The position numbers and the translations under genes are program-made. Below the pieces are notes generated by a model that saw only the letters and a list, made by a program, of their open reading frames with translations, did no database searches and had not been told where the DNA came from. A stretch of DNA of 64,000 nt from Bimuria novae-zelandiae CBS 107.79 (Eukaryota; Ascomycota; Dothideomycetes; Pleosporales; Didymosphaeriaceae): positions 553,965-617,964 of the forward strand of contig ML976687.1 in assembly GCA_010015655.1 (NCBI GenBank). Reading direction: 5' to 3'. Shown piece after piece: positions 11,905 through 24,865 of this stretch; position 1 is the first letter of the stretch, and each line of letters begins with the position of its first letter.

Positions 11905-14900
11905 TTAATCTTTTGTGAGCTCGAGTAGAAGTTGGAAATCATTTGGCTCTAGTGCCTTCAGGTATTCCACGCCTTCCCTGGTGGTGTTAGGGGGGCACGC
12001 TGGCCGCTTTGGCCAGTAACCGAACTTTCGAACTGATCGTGGGCAGTGTACGATGTGGTCAGGCGCTAGGTCTGCGCTGCAGGGGCATTTCGTGACGGCG
12101 TCTTCATGCCTGAATTTCTTATGGTACCAGGCGTAGTGTCCGTGGCGGGTGCGCATGGACAGGAGCTTAGCAAGCGTTGGACGTTGGAGGGTAAGCTTCT
12201 TTGGCTGTTTTGTGGGGTGGTAAGTGAGGTCCCACTGCATGTACTATTTAGATAACTTGGGTGAGCGGGCGCGCCACTAGTCTATCTTAGCGCTCCTTGT
12301 GTGGGCGCGTACGTTTAAATTGAGGCCTAAGACTATAGGCTTAGCTACCATGCCGTATAGAGGTCGGGGAGACTTTGCCGCGTCGTTGGCTAGCTGGTTC
12401 GCCAATTTATTCCCTTCTATTTCGTAGTGACCTGGGGCCCACTGAATAGTAATGTCTAGGTTCTCTATTGTCTCCTGGTACCTGACGAACGCCTATTGCG
12501 AAGAGGGGGACGGGTTGCCTCTTATGCACTATATAATAGAAGTGCTATTAATGCACATGTATATGCGTCTTAGCTGGTAGGTAGGCGTAATAAGCGTGTG
12601 GGCGAGTCCCCGCCAAGCGCTAATAGCTTCGGCGTTAAAAACGTGGGACCTAGGGTTAAGGGAGCCGTTGCCTTGTAGGATAAGGGCCTGTCCTTCGTAT
12701 ATAGCGTAGCCGTACGTGACGTGTTTGACGCCGTCAATCCATTATTCGGAGCCGTCTGAGAAGACAGTAATAGCAGTTGGTGGGAGGAGAGCCTACTACT
12801 CCTTAAAGAGACGGGCGGCGTCCTTCTTGGCTGCCCAGTCTGTGGGGTCGGTGTGGCTCCCGGGGGAGTAGTAGGGGGCGCGGAAATCCGGTCGAGGTAC
12901 CGGGTCGAAGATCTGTGCGAGTTATTGTACCTTTAAGCGGGCTCTTTATAGGAGGCCTGCGCCTTGGCCTCTTCTAACTATAGGTAGGAGGGTCCTAGTA
13001 GTTAGCAAGTGTTTATCGTCGATCGTTAGTAGGTGTGCTGTAAAGCGAAACTTACATGTCTTAAGTGCTACTATCGCTGAGGGGAGTCCTGCGTCCTGGA
13101 AGACGGTAATAGTGGGTGTGGTCTAATAGGCTGGCGCGACGGCTCTACATGCCTGCTTAAGGACTTTGTTAAGTGTGTTAATGTGCTAGCCTAGTTGGGT
13201 GCTTACCTTAGCGCTTCTTAATTAGCACATGATTCTGGAGGGCTTGGTTCTGCCTCCGTACCAGGCTTCCGCACCGTAAAGGAGCCGTGGGAGGACGCAG
13301 GCGATTACTGCCTTGTAGAGGGACCCTAGTAGGGGGCTGTGTTTAATCCGAGCCAAGCTGCGGATGTGGTGTGCGATAACCCTTATCTTAGCGGCGCGAG
13401 TTGCGACGTGGGCCTTAAAGGTTAGCTTCCTGTTAAACTATACGCCTAGCCAGCGCAGGGCCCCGTTCCTACTCCTGGGGAGAATGGGGTGTATGGTGAG
13501 GTTCTTGTTAACGATACAGGGAGGCGCGTAGTCTCCTTTCTGCCGTGTAAGATGTATTATTTTAAGCTTATTTGGTGAGAAAGCGATCTTATTATCCGCG
13601 CTATATCTAATAATGTTACGGACGTCTTTCGCAATTTATTCAACGTTATAGTCCAGGCTGTAAGTGGCTCTGTATAGGCAAATATCGTTAGCATATCCAA
13701 ATCGCAGCGTGGTGTCCTGGAGGAGAAGTTCCGCCAGGTACAGCATATAGATAACCAGTGAGAGGGGCGAGCCCTGTGGGGTGCCGCAGGCCACTGGGTG
13801 GCGGCCGGATCGGTGTTGGCTGTGGCGGATAAGTATGTGTCGGTTCGTAAGAATGTTGCGCGTAAGCACGAGCACTTTTTGGTGCTAGCCTTGTCCTTTT
13901 ATTTAGTGTAGCAGGCGGTTAACGAGGAGGGCGTTAAAGGCCCTAAGCACGTCTATAGTAACTATGGTGACGTGCTGGCCTTTGCTGAAGGCCAGTTCCA
14001 CGTCGTGGGTGAAGGCGGCAATTAAATCTATGGCTAACCTTTTTGGCAGAGCCCCTCCATATTAGGGGCTTAGTACGCCATGCAGCACAGCTAAGTGGGC
14101 TATGCGCCGGGCGATAATCCTTTCAAATCCCTTGCCGAGGCAGAGTAGCATGGCGAGGGGTCTCATAGAGCCTGGAACCGTGTAGTCCTTCTTGCCATGC
14201 TTCCTGATAAACACGATCTCTCCGTCCTTCCAGGCGGCGGGGTAGTGATCAAGCTTAAGTAGGTCGCGGTAGATGTCGTAGACGTACTGTCTAATGTGGT
14301 TCCAGCATGCTGTGAGCAGCCGGACGGTTATACCGTCTGCGCCTGGTGAGGTGCTAGAGACCCTAATCACGCAGCGCTCCGTCTCTTCAATAGACAGGTA
14401 TGTGTCCCAAGGGATTGTGGGGTTCTCTTGTGGGGAGGGCGGTTCTGGCAGGTCGTCCTCTGGCGTAAATCTGCAAAGTAGTGCTTGTCGAAGCATCTCA
14501 GCCTTGTCCTTGTCCTCAGTCGCCTCTACGCCTCTAAAGACCATTAGCGCCTGGGTCCTAGTAGGTTCTAGCTTGTGCTAGTTAATAATTTAAAAAAGTT
14601 CTTAGTTGTTTGCTGCGTTATTTATAGTGTGTTGCTAGTATTCCTTCTTTACTTTGCGGACTATTGCTAAGAAGGTGCGCGTCTCCTTAGAGGGGCCCCG
14701 CCTAGTATAGCTGTCTAGCGAGTTTAAGTGTGCCCGGTAAGCTTGTTTGCAGGCGTTCGTCCACCACGGCGCCGAATGGCCTGTCCCTCTTTTCTTCCTG
14801 CCTGCTATCTCTAGGGCGTTTATAAGGACTTCTTCTAGGGCAGCAACGCGCCTGTTAACGTGCTCGCGAGTCTGTGGCCCGTTTGAGCTAGGGGTGCCCT

Positions 14901-15630
14901 TTATCCTATTAGCGATAGCGTCGATGAATAGCGGGAGCTTCGTAGTGGGGATCCTATATTAGAACTGGTTAAGTGGCTCCTGTCTCTTGCCGGGTATCGT
15001 GGTAACTAGCGTGTTGTGGTCTGAGCCGCAGTTTATGTCCGCTTGTACTGCTATGGTAGCGAAGGGGATGTTGTAGAAGGAGAGGTCTATGACGTGTCCT
15101 GCACGGTGGGTGGGGACCCTAGGCTCTTTAATGTAGTCCATGCCGCTATCTGTGGCCTATTAGGCTAGTTTGGCGCCACCATGTGTAGTCGTGACACTAG
15201 GTTCGAACATGTTATGTTTAGCGTTAAGGTCGCCCCCAGCTAGGCATCTGTTAGGCGGGGTAAGGTGGGTAATATAGTTGAGAACGGGCGTAGTCTGTGG
15301 CGCCTGGTAGGCATTAAGTATTAAGATTCTATTAACGTTGATTTACTGCATGTCCCGGTCATAGAGTGGAGTGCGTAGTGTGATTTTTAATCGGTTTCCC
15401 TTACGGGTAAAGATAAGGACCCGGGGGCGGTCTGCCTCCCAGGTCTCCTGGCTATCCTAGCCATCCACTAGTAGGTAGAGGTTATAGCCAGGGTGGTTTG
15501 AAGTGCGTGTGCCTGGCTAGGTAGCTGGCTCTTGCATGTAGATGACGTCGATGCCCTCCCTAAAAGTAATCTTAAGGGCGGCTGTATGTGCTGGGCCGCT
15601 TTTGCCGACATTTGTCTAGTATACTTTAAT
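11905..15630 (-). pseudogene. LINE 2 ORF2: endonuclease, reverse transcriptase, RNase H, near-complete with stops
   Basis: Read from 15630 downwards. The endonuclease has MQEP, LAGGDLNAKH and GSDHNTLVTT. The reverse transcriptase has the SPGADGIT region (14340-14360), VTIDVLRAFNALL, CGTPQGSPLS and FGYANDICLY, where the family has YADD, so the first catalytic Asp of the pair is Asn. RNase H has VFSDGSE, FNAEAISAW, INSTSII and GHYEIEGNKLANQLA; the DST and GNxxAD aspartates are Asn. The C-terminal zinc motif is CPCSADLAPDHIVHCPR (about 12020-12090). Roughly twenty in-frame stops, mostly TAG or TAA, break it. Long open stretches remain, for example 160 aa at 14062-14544. Confidence 0.9.
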
Positions 15631-16029
15631 GTTAGGCTCCCTGCGTGGGGTGGGTCTGCGGCGATTGTTCCTTATTGGCTTGAGGATTCGTCTATGGTCT
15701 GGTCCTCCTGTGAGGAGGACTGTGTGTGCTCTTCCTGTCTCGCGCTTCTGGCAGAAAGCGCGGCGAGGTTTAGGCTGCCGCTTGTGGGCGCAGAGGACCG
15801 CATAGGCCTGTTTGATAGGCGTGGAGCGGCTTGTCGTGAGGCGGTGTCGGGGTACGGGGTTGAGCGTCGAGGTCCTCTTAGGGGACGATGGCTTTGGGTC
15901 ACCAGTTCCTGCTCTGGCTGACTTGGTATTGTTAACACAGGCTTAGTTTGGTTGTTGTCTTCTCCGCTAGGGGAGGTGCCCTGGCCCTAGGCGGTGGGCT
16001 TGGGTTGAGGGTGTAGGTTATGCAACTAG

Positions 16030-17411
16030 TTAAAGGCCTTTTGTCTAGCGCGTCTTAGTGTCGCTAGTTCGCGGCGAGTTGGTTAAATAATGCGGCTGTT
16101 CACTCGCCTGGGTTTAACTAGGCAGGTGGGGTCGTCTGCGGCGTGTGGGCCGCGATAGTTGGGGCATTGTTGTTTGTAAGCGCAGTTGTCTCCTATTGGG
16201 CCTTCGTGCTTGCTAGGTTTCTTTTTATAGTTGTAATAGCGGGGTGTGCGTGTGCAGCGTGCTGCGTTGCAGTAGCCCTAGTAGCTAAGGTCATGGCGTT
16301 CTATAGCTCGCTTCTTGCTTATCTCGCGGGAAAGGTCGCTGGCACCAAAGAGGCGGAAAGCCGCCGCAGGCTTTTCGAAGGACACTATTTAGGTAGTATG
16401 TCTAAATTAATTAGGGCCGTGTTAAGAGGGACAATAGTTTACGGGGTGTTATTTTATCTACGTGTGAACCTTATCCGCTATTATTTAGAGGGAGTAGGGC
16501 ACGTCTTCCCCTAGCAGCGAGCGGTAGCTGCTAGGTACTCTAGGTACGGCATAGTTAACCTATCGCGTGGGTAACTTAGCGCTGTCAGCTTTGATAGATC
16601 TTATTATTAATTCCTTCTTTTCCTGTTCTATAAGTTGCTGTCGTATGTCGTTGGAGGCCAGGGTGATGGCCCACCCAGTGCGGGTCCTTGTGGCTGTAGG
16701 GATAGCGCTGGGGTTGAGCCCTGTAGCGGCGCAGATAGCCGTTCGTATAGTAAAGGCAGAGGTCTGGCCTAACTGGTTGGCCGGGTCCGCGACTGTAAGT
16801 AAAATCCGTGGGTCTATTGCCTGTCTGGGTGTGGTTTGCCGCTTATTCGTGGTTGTGGATTTCCTGCTGCTGCCTGTGGTCGTCGTGTATCCGCTGTCTC
16901 CGTGGGAGGCGGATGCTACGCTTGCCCATGTCCTCTGGGGCTGGGCGGCAAGGCCGCTGTCGCTGTCCGTGGTGTAGGCGGTGGTTGTCGAGTCGTAGCC
17001 GGTCCTAGCTATATTCGGACGAGGGCTTGGCGTAGCCGAATTTTTTAGTGTCTGTATAAGGCGGTTGCGGAGGGTAGAGGCAGCCGCCAGCTCCTCTAGG
17101 CGCTTAAGATTAGTAACGTAGTGGTTAATAGCTTTAGCTATAGCTATTATAACTTTCTTTTAGGTCTCTGCCGCCTTGCGCGCAGCCGTAAGGTGGGAGG
17201 TAAGGGTATTGGCTGCTGTGTCTGTAGTAGCTTCTGGGCGGATAGGCACGCCTCTACTAAAGGAAAGGCGTCTAGGAGGGCAGATATTGGTCTGTTGGCG
17301 CTTCCTGGAGGGGTGCTGGATGTTAGTCTGCCGCGCAGACTTAGGGTCTGCGGGGCGGGTTGCTGTAGAGGCCCCCGGAAGGGGCCTCTGAGGCGTCTCC
17401 ATCGCTATCAT
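16030..17411 (-). pseudogene. LINE 2 ORF1 (gag-like) remnant
   Basis: The N-terminal frame is open at 17411-17160 (METPQRPLPGAS..., basic and Ser/Thr/Pro-rich, with an Ala/Lys-rich end). After several stops it reaches a zinc-knuckle region near 16210-16090 that reads DNCAYKQQCPNYRGPHAADDPTC, split here as CAYKQQC then H...C, followed by VKPRRVN. This is the usual gag-like ORF1 layout ahead of an endonuclease/RT ORF2. It is the first ORF of the element, 5' of ORF2 on the minus strand. Confidence 0.7.
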
Positions 17412-17553
17412 CAGCCCACCGCACGCGTGCGGTGCCTGAGGATGGCTAGGAGTAGGATTTCAGGTGAAAGTGAGATGAACGGGATAAAGATTTCGCAATT
17501 TTTACCACTTTCTCGAAATTCCTAAAGTTGGTGAAGGTGGACCTCAGCATCAG

Positions 17554-19319
17554 GAGAGTGACGTGCAGCTTATAGACAAAGCCATTCCGCTACTCCACCA
17601 GCGTTTTTAGTCCTATAAGCACTTTTTCATGACTTTTTAGTCCCCCACCAGAGAAGAGCACAGCTGTGAAAACAACCTTAGAGGCAGAAATCCATACTAC
17701 TTATACTCCCGCTCTAGCTAGAGCTGTCCGAGCCGTAGGTGTACATACTGCAGAAGTCACAAACTTCACATTGACTTGGAGAAAGGTACATTTTGGAGAA
17801 CCCTTTCTTTTTGTCCACATGACTTATCTCCCTCGTGATTTTCAGTCTCCTATCAAACTGATTGCTGCACTTCCAACAAACCCACGTAAGCGAGGGTGAC
17901 CGATGTTTGTGGAGTTACTTTCGTCAGACCGCTCCGAGTCCTAAGTTTATTTACAGTAGAGCTTGCGACTTCAACATATAGGCCACGAAGTTTCGATTTT
18001 AGAGGACCACATGAAACATGGGCCTTTTTTTTCTTCAGCCACACACAGGTCTGAATTATCTTGTTTTAGTCTCCCGTAAGAGTTTGGCCGTGGAAAGAGC
18101 ACCATTTATACAAGTGTCGTGTGTTGTTATACCGCAATACTACTCTCCAGGGCCGGAGAAACTCATAAGGCTGCCGCCCATTGCTTTTAGTCGCGCATAG
18201 TGTCAGTATTACCGCCTTTTTAGTCTCCTGTACGAGAGGAGCTGTGGGAAGAGAAGCATGTAACATTAGGATGCAAGTTTTATACCGCAATACTTTCCTC
18301 CAGAGCCCAATGAACCCATGCCGTGGTAGCATTATTGTTTTTATTCCCCCATGTCCCTGCCCTCGCGCATTTTCTATGCTCCTGTACACAGCTGGGAGGA
18401 GCAGTGGGAAAAGAGCATATACGTAGCCGTCAAAGAATTTTACACTATGATACTGCTCTTCACAGCCGGAGAAATTCATGAGTCAATCTCCTTGTTTTCA
18501 GTTCCCCATGCATCTGGACGCGTTGAAACTTTAGTTCTCAGTAGACAGAGGACAGCGGTGGGAAGAAAGAAGCATGTCGTTATAGTTTTGGTGCTTCTTA
18601 TGTTACCACTCTCCTCCGGAAGCATGTATTTTTTGTACCAGCCTTTGAAACAGCGCACCTTCTAGTGGACAACATGTGAAGTTCAGTGCTTTTATTTTGG
18701 TCTCACATCATGAGGTTTGTGGGGCTTTTTTAGTCGCACATCAAATCGCTCTTGGATTCTTTTTAGTCGCTAAGTAGACGGAGAGCAGAGGGTGAAGAGC
18801 AGCATAAAAAAGTGACCGCAGTACTTTTTATACTCCTAATTTCGTCTAAGTAGCATGTTCTCACGCGCAAGCCTCCGGAGCGTCATCGCGACCTCGCTGT
18901 GGCTTTTTAGGCGCAACAAGCTAAAGCCTATACACCGGTTCTCTATTTGATTCTACTCTCCTATGGCTCTTTCGCGCCTATCTTTTTAGTCTATGATTGA
19001 GATGCAAGACCTAGAGTGGAAAAACAGAACATATCGGCAGGGTATAACAGTTTTTAAACCCTACACAGAAGCGTCTGAAACGCCATCGTGGGTAACTGAA
19101 TGACTTTTGAAGCAACAGGCCCAAGAATATGACCCCCAATTCCTTGCTATTCTGGTCCCATGATTTCTTCCCTGAAGTTTTTGGACCTATCCACCAAACT
19201 AAAAGCAACAGAGTGTGAAGGGAAACATGTGGAAGAGCCGATAGTTTTTAGACCCGGGCGCTCACCTGCATCGATAGTTTGCACGAGAGAGTCCGAAACA
19301 CATGTGGGCGCTCGCCAAC
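17554..19319. repeat. Degenerate tandem array with TTTTTAGTC motifs (left block)
   Basis: No gene is recognisable. The + strand holds many copies of (T)TTTTAGTC, for example near 17608, 17632, 18065, 18185, 18219, 18728, 18758 and 18983. Around 17970-18650 a longer unit of about 153-160 bp can be aligned. Each unit starts near TATACCGCAATAC (18128, 18281; degenerate at 18441 and 18599), followed by CTC(C)AGxGCCGGAGAAA, TTTTTAGTC and GGAGxAGCTGTGGGAAGAG. A minus-strand frame of 137 codons spans three units but has no known motif, and I do not call it a gene. The array continues at 42147-43130 beyond the transposon nest. Confidence 0.7.
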
Positions 19320-19588
19320 TAACGTGTCCGTGCGCGTGATGCGCGGATCTGTTGTATGCGAAAATCGGTGATAAGCGAGAGAGCCCTCGGTTATTTTTTT
19401 CCCCCCACCAATTTGTATGAGGAATCGCAAAATCAAGTAGATCCACCACTAACCCACTAATAGTTACTTAATTTAATTATAGTAAATTAAAGCTTTTTAC
19501 TTATATAGAGATGCGCCTATACTAACTTTTTTAAGTGTTTTTAACCACGCGCACGCTATATTTCGCGCCTATAGCGTCTCTATTATCT

Positions 19589-19990
19589 TGTCAGATTTGA
19601 TAGTGTTCTGTCACTTTGAGATAATGCAATGATGAGAATTTAATGGATGTGATGATTGATTGATGATGTTCGTGTTCTGTCTGTGTCTGGAATGCAGATG
19701 TGTGCGAGGCTCCAAATAAGTGCCGCTGCAGCGCTAGCCCTATTTAGAATAGTACAAAAGAGAGAGTGCTCCAGCCTCATATGTGGGCGGGCAAATAAGG
19801 ACAACAAGCTGTATTGCTATCTGCGAAAAGAAGAGTGAGGAGTCTGTCGAGGAAGAAAGGAGAGGGCGAGAGCTTTATCTTGAAGTAAGTGGTCCGTGCG
19901 CGTAGATGGAACCTTCTACACACACAACCTCTGACATAAGTCACGTGGCTACATCATATCCACAACAGATAGAGGCCATATAATCGGACA
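19589..19990 (-). repeat. Copia 3' LTR (full length, not RIP-mutated)
   Basis: A 402-bp LTR starting TGTCAGATTTGATAGTG and ending AATCGGACA on the + strand. It carries a 177-bp segment (19783-19959) that is absent from the other LTR. The segment is bounded by the pentamer CATAT at 19778-19782 and 19955-19959, so the shorter LTR looks like a microhomology deletion. In the shared part this copy keeps G or C where the other has A or T. Confidence 0.9.
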
Positions 19991-20049
19991 CACCCCCTCA
20001 GCTTGGGCTTATCCTCAAGCTGGACCTTCGCATTATTTATCTGTCTATT

Positions 20050-23000
20050 ATTCTAACTTAAAGGCCTCTATCCTCTGCTATAGATCCTGCAGGGCAACCT
20101 CTTAATTAGTAATTTTGTCTAATATATCTTTAAGTCCTAGCTTATTCAGAAACTTGCTCCATTTGTTTACTAGCAGGGCCTTTATAAGTCTATTTACAAC
20201 CATGTCCTCTAAGCGTTAATAGTCTACCTTAATTTTCCTAAGTGTGACTTCTTATCTTAGCTAGTAATTGTAGATATCTACATGGCGGAGCTTAGTCTGC
20301 AGCTTTGCGATCTCTTTAGTAACTAGGCGAATAGTTTGTTAATTATCGCAGTTAATTGTGATTAGGTGATTACTTATAGCGATCTAGAGCTCCTGGAGTA
20401 ATCGTGAAGTAAAGATGGCCTCCTTAGCCACTTATAAAAGCGCTAGAAGTTTGGCCTCTATTATTAATATAGTGACTGTATCTTGCTTACTTGCTTTCCA
20501 GGCAATCAGGCCGCTAAATAGCTTAATAATATATTCTTATAAACTCTTGCGATTAAGTATATTATCTGTAAAGGATGCGTTGCTTGCTACTTCTAGAGTA
20601 TCTACACCCCTAAGCTAAAGACCTAGTGATTTGGTATTAGCAAGATAAAGGAGAACTTAGTTAGCAGTCGCTTAATACTTTTCGCTTAGGTTAGATAAGA
20701 ATCGTGATAATCTAGAGCTTGCAAAGGCGATATTTAGTTAAGTTATAACTATAGCATAGAGAATTAATCTAACTTTGCGCTAGTATTAATTAATCTCACC
20801 TTTACTAGCTAGTCCTGTTCTTAGGAGTAATTCGATTGAACCTATCGGGGTATTGTGGCGAATCTCATGGTGATCGATAAGGCGCGATATTTTGTTAATG
20901 TATAATGCTTATAAAAGCCAGATCTTTCTGTTTAAGCGGTCCCTAATAATTTTAATTTCTAGAAACTATTACAGGTCTTTCCCGCTAGTAAGGGTAAATT
21001 TAGTTCTTATCTCTTTAATAGCTGCTTTTGCTACAGACTCGTGATTCTTCTAATAGGCGATAATAAGATCATCCATATAAAAGAAGATAATAATGCCGTC
21101 CTTAATAAGGCAGCATGGCTCGTGGGGCACTGTTTTAAAGCTAATATTACGGAGCGTTAATATAAACTCTCTTTGCCAGAGCAGTGGAGATATGCGCAGT
21201 CCATACAGTGCTTTGTATAGTTTGAGAACTGTGCCTGCTCGCGAGTATCCGCGGGGCATTCTTATATAGATTTCTCTATCCAGCTTTGCGTGAACAAACG
21301 CGTTCGTAACGTTATGTTAGATAAGCTCTAGGTTGAACCGAGCTATAATTACTATAAGCATGCGAAAGGATTATCCTATAAGTGTTATAGCGTAGGTTTC
21401 TTGCGAGGTTAGGTGCTATTATTAATTGCCTTGTACTACTAGCCTTGCCTTGCACTTCTATAGTCAATAGTATTTATTAAACTTATAGGTGTATACTTAT
21501 ATATAGTTAAGGATTTAATAGCCTATTGCCTTTACTAGAGCTACTGCGACCTCGCTCTAAGACTTTATTTCCTTATAGCTCTGTAGATGGGAACGTTCTG
21601 CTTCCTTCTATATATTATAAAGAGGGTGATCTTCGAGCTTACTTTAGTATGTAGGTGGCTCTAGAAGCACGCTTTGATGTGGCTTCTTGCCTAATATAAT
21701 TATTTGTCGAAGCTGCGCCTTATTAAGAATCTTGCCTTTATATTTGCTGTTGCTGCTAGCTTTAGTGCCTGCTATAAAAGCTATGGCCTATGCGCTTGTT
21801 TGCAACTGCCCTATTTATAACTTTTAGGGTAGTCTAGCTTAATCGCCTCCTGCCATTAGTTGTGCAAGGAGTGTTACTAGTGGCGGTGTTAATAAAGGCG
21901 TTAGATATTCGTACCCAGCTCTCTTGCCTTAATTATACTTAGGAGCGCTTTTAACCTCTTCCTCTGGCGCTTTACTAATTATCTTATCCTTAAAGAAGGA
22001 CTCGGTAGCTTGCTCTTATTAAGGTAAAGAAGGTAGCTTTACTAATTACACCTAGGCTGCTATTTCTTCTAATATGTTGTGCATAAGGTTGTCTACCAGG
22101 TCTTTAGTTTTACCTAAGAACATAGTATCCTCGTTAAAAATTATATCGCGAGTACTAATTGTCTTTGCTAAAGAGGGAATCCATATTCTCTAGATGTTAG
22201 TTAATTTATAGCTAACTAAATAACCTATCTATGCTTTAGGATCTAGTCGCTGGAGCTTGCTCTTGCCACGTTTAGTATTATTAGTTATGGCAAAGGTCTT
22301 GCAGCCATAGGCTTTTAAGTAAGCTTAATTAGGCTTCTTTAGTTGGGTGATAATGCCATTCTGAAAGGCTACTATTGTAAAGAACACTTTATATAGAGAT
22401 CGCTATTAATTAGCGTAGTTTAGCGTTCGATTATATAGGTAGACTGCGGCTTAGGTAATCTTAGGCCATATTTGCTAAGGTAGGTTAGAGTTAAGTCGCA
22501 TCGCGCGCGCTTTCTTCTTAATTACACCCCTTAAGCGTTTAGCTCCTCTATTTTGTGCTTAAGTATCTAGTGCTAAAGGCTTAATCTTAATACCTTGCGC
22601 TAAGCACCACTTCTTAACGTTTGCCTTAATAGAGAAGATCTCGTTGTTAGATTTAATTACTTTTACTACAATGTTATATTGTACTTTTATAAACTATATA
22701 AAGGTACTAAGTAATTTAATAATTAAGCGTGCTAGGCGGTTATCCTTAAAGTAGTAGTCCTATGCGAAGCTGGAGAATTAGTTAGTAATTAGTATTTAGC
22801 TTTTTTCTCTTGTTAAGCTATCTACTTTGTAGTCGTGAAAGTCTATTGCGACTCGCTCGCCAGGGCCTTTAGTTCGCTCCCTGGCTTGCCGGCGTATTTG
22901 CTATTTTAGTTTTGCTTTACCGCAGGCGTTATATTTAACTATAGGGAGGCCTTTAATCCTTACTCCCTCAGATTGCTGCACGAGGTGTTTAAGGGCCTAA

Positions 23001-24790
23001 GGGCCTAGATAGCCTAATTATTAGTGCCAGGTCCACGCGTCTGCCTTCTATAGTCTTTATTTAGTGCGTGTGTTAGTCTTATAAGTGGCGTGCGCAGCAT
23101 TAGTAGGAATACTACTTACTAGCCTTATTCTATATTCTAGCACCTACTATCCGTGCAACTTTTAAAGTTCTGCTAGCACAGTATTGTCTCTTCTTTTTAG
23201 AGTCGTTAGGTCTGCCCTTGTGTCCCACCAAAGGCCTTGCCTCCAGAGTAATTGAAACAATACAAGATTGCAGAGCAAATTAGGGTAATAGGCAATATTA
23301 TCTAGCCGTATTATTTAATTACCGCTTGCACTCTGTACGTTAAGATAGATAGTCCCGTATCCTTAGATCTATATTTGTGTATTCCCTGCCTATATAAAGT
23401 CTCCTGACGCCGGTGGCCGGTATAAGACAAAGCAATTAATGTTGTTAAAGATATAGCAGGTTGTGCCTAAATCGAGTATGGCTAAGCATCGTAATAGGTA
23501 CGTGTTTAATTTATTATAAAAGGATGTGGCTTAGCAGCTCGCTAGGATTTTAGTAATCTTGCGTCTGTCTAGTCACTTATTATTAGCCTTAGTAATTCGA
23601 GTTAGAGTGGGAGTATGTAATAATTTAATTCTAGGTGTTTAAGACTTTAGTCTTTTCACCTTCCTTATCTTATCTTGTAGATGTGAATCATTTTAGATTC
23701 TGTATTATACCATATCTGCAAAGCCAGGTCGTGGCCTAAACCACTCTGGTGCATGATCTGGATATGCGTAGAAGCAGTCTTTTAGACTATGCTTTTGTTC
23801 ACAAGTAGGGCATTTTTTACCTTTAACTACTATTATATCCTCTATTAAAGACTGCTTGGATATGGTGCTTTGACTAAAGGATTGTTTTTGTCGAGGTCTC
23901 CCCCGTCCACGTTAGTTATTCGTGGAAGATGGCGCGTCTTCGGCAGCGTGAGAGGCGTCCCTGTCAGCGCCTAGGGTGGATGCACCACTAGCAGCGAGAG
24001 ATAGCTTATTAGTAGCAAAGGCGCCCCTATGCTGTTTGCCCTTGATCGGGTAGAGTATTGCTATATGTTCTTAGAAGCGTTTTATTATCTCCTTCCTTGT
24101 TATATCTGCGTCTCGGCGTCTAGTTTCTTAAAAGGACACACCCTAAGTGGGAGCAGCCTTCATAATCGCAGTTAGAAAGTCCTTTATAGTATTATAGATT
24201 AATTATACTTTAGCGACATTATTTGTCTCTACTTCTATAACTACCTAATTATACTTAGTTAGCCAGGTATCCTAGTTTAAGGGTTATCTTATTAGCTTAA
24301 GGGCCTGTAGGTATCGTGCTCTTGCTCTATCCCGCTTGTCTTCTTTATTAACGCCTACGGTCTATGTTAGAGACGTAATCTATTACTAGATTTACTCTCC
24401 AGGCTTGTAGCAGTTGCGTTGCAGGTGTGGCAACACAGTGGATTAGATATAGATAACTACTTTTTTAAGACTTAATCTCTCCTCGCGGTATTCCTTGTCC
24501 TTTATCTTGTAGTCTTTAAGCTGTATCTTATAGAACTTAATGTCCTCCTTATATGTCTTGAGTCCTGAATTTGATAGCTCTGATGGGCGTATTAGAGGGT
24601 TCTGTTGATCGTCGTTGTTTACGCGGATAATCGGTTAGTAACTCGCTATTTCTGGCGGCGATGGCGGTGTCGGCCTTTTACGTGGGAGTTTGGCTCTATC
24701 TAGGTTAATAATGGGCTATATATCTATTAGTTCGCATCGCGCTTTTAGCTGCAGCAGCTATAGTATGTAGTTAGTATAATTAGTTAACAT
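20050..24790 (-). pseudogene. Copia gag-pol polyprotein remnant
   Basis: Read on the minus strand from about 24790. A gag zinc knuckle appears near 23830-23730 as CPTCEQKHSLKDC followed by FYAYPDHAPEWFRPRPG, a copia-family signature. The protease region near 23500-23440 reads AILDLGTTCYIFN (family D-S/T-G-T/A). An integrase region, heavily broken, lies between about 23200 and 22000. The reverse transcriptase is clear in the open stretch 21259-21050: VLKLYKALYGLRISPLLWQREF and FFYMDDLIIAY, where YMDD-type aspartates are intact. RNase H-like sequence should lie toward 20300. Many stops make it dead. Confidence 0.85.
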
Positions 24791-24865
24791 AATTGTTAAG
24801 TCGCGGAGTGTTAACAGCGACATTATCCTTTTTTAAGGTTTAGTTAAGGTAGTAAGACTCTTAAT

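Larger units (their letters stand above)
11637..17539 (-). mobile_element. LINE-type non-LTR retrotransposon 2 (Tad1-like), lightly mutated
   Basis: A 14-bp target-site duplication, GACCTCAGCATCAG, lies at 11623-11636 and 17540-17553. The element is 5903 bp. Its 3' end is at the left and carries a TAG/CTA trinucleotide tail (11637-11648). It has two ORFs with only scattered stops, so RIP damage is much lighter than in LINE 1. It landed in the TTTTTAGTC repeat array. Its ORF2 is similar in layout and sequence to the LINE at 31.7-40.9 kb, while LINE 1 looks more distant. Confidence 0.93.

Noticed and set aside
16143..16977. Long plus-strand frames with hydrophobic, membrane-like translation
   Set aside because: They are antisense to LINE 2 ORF1, whose zinc-knuckle region reads on the minus strand.
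17160..17411. Possible host gene start (METPQRPLP...)
   Set aside because: It lies inside the LINE 2 target duplications and precedes its zinc knuckles, so it is ORF1 of the element.
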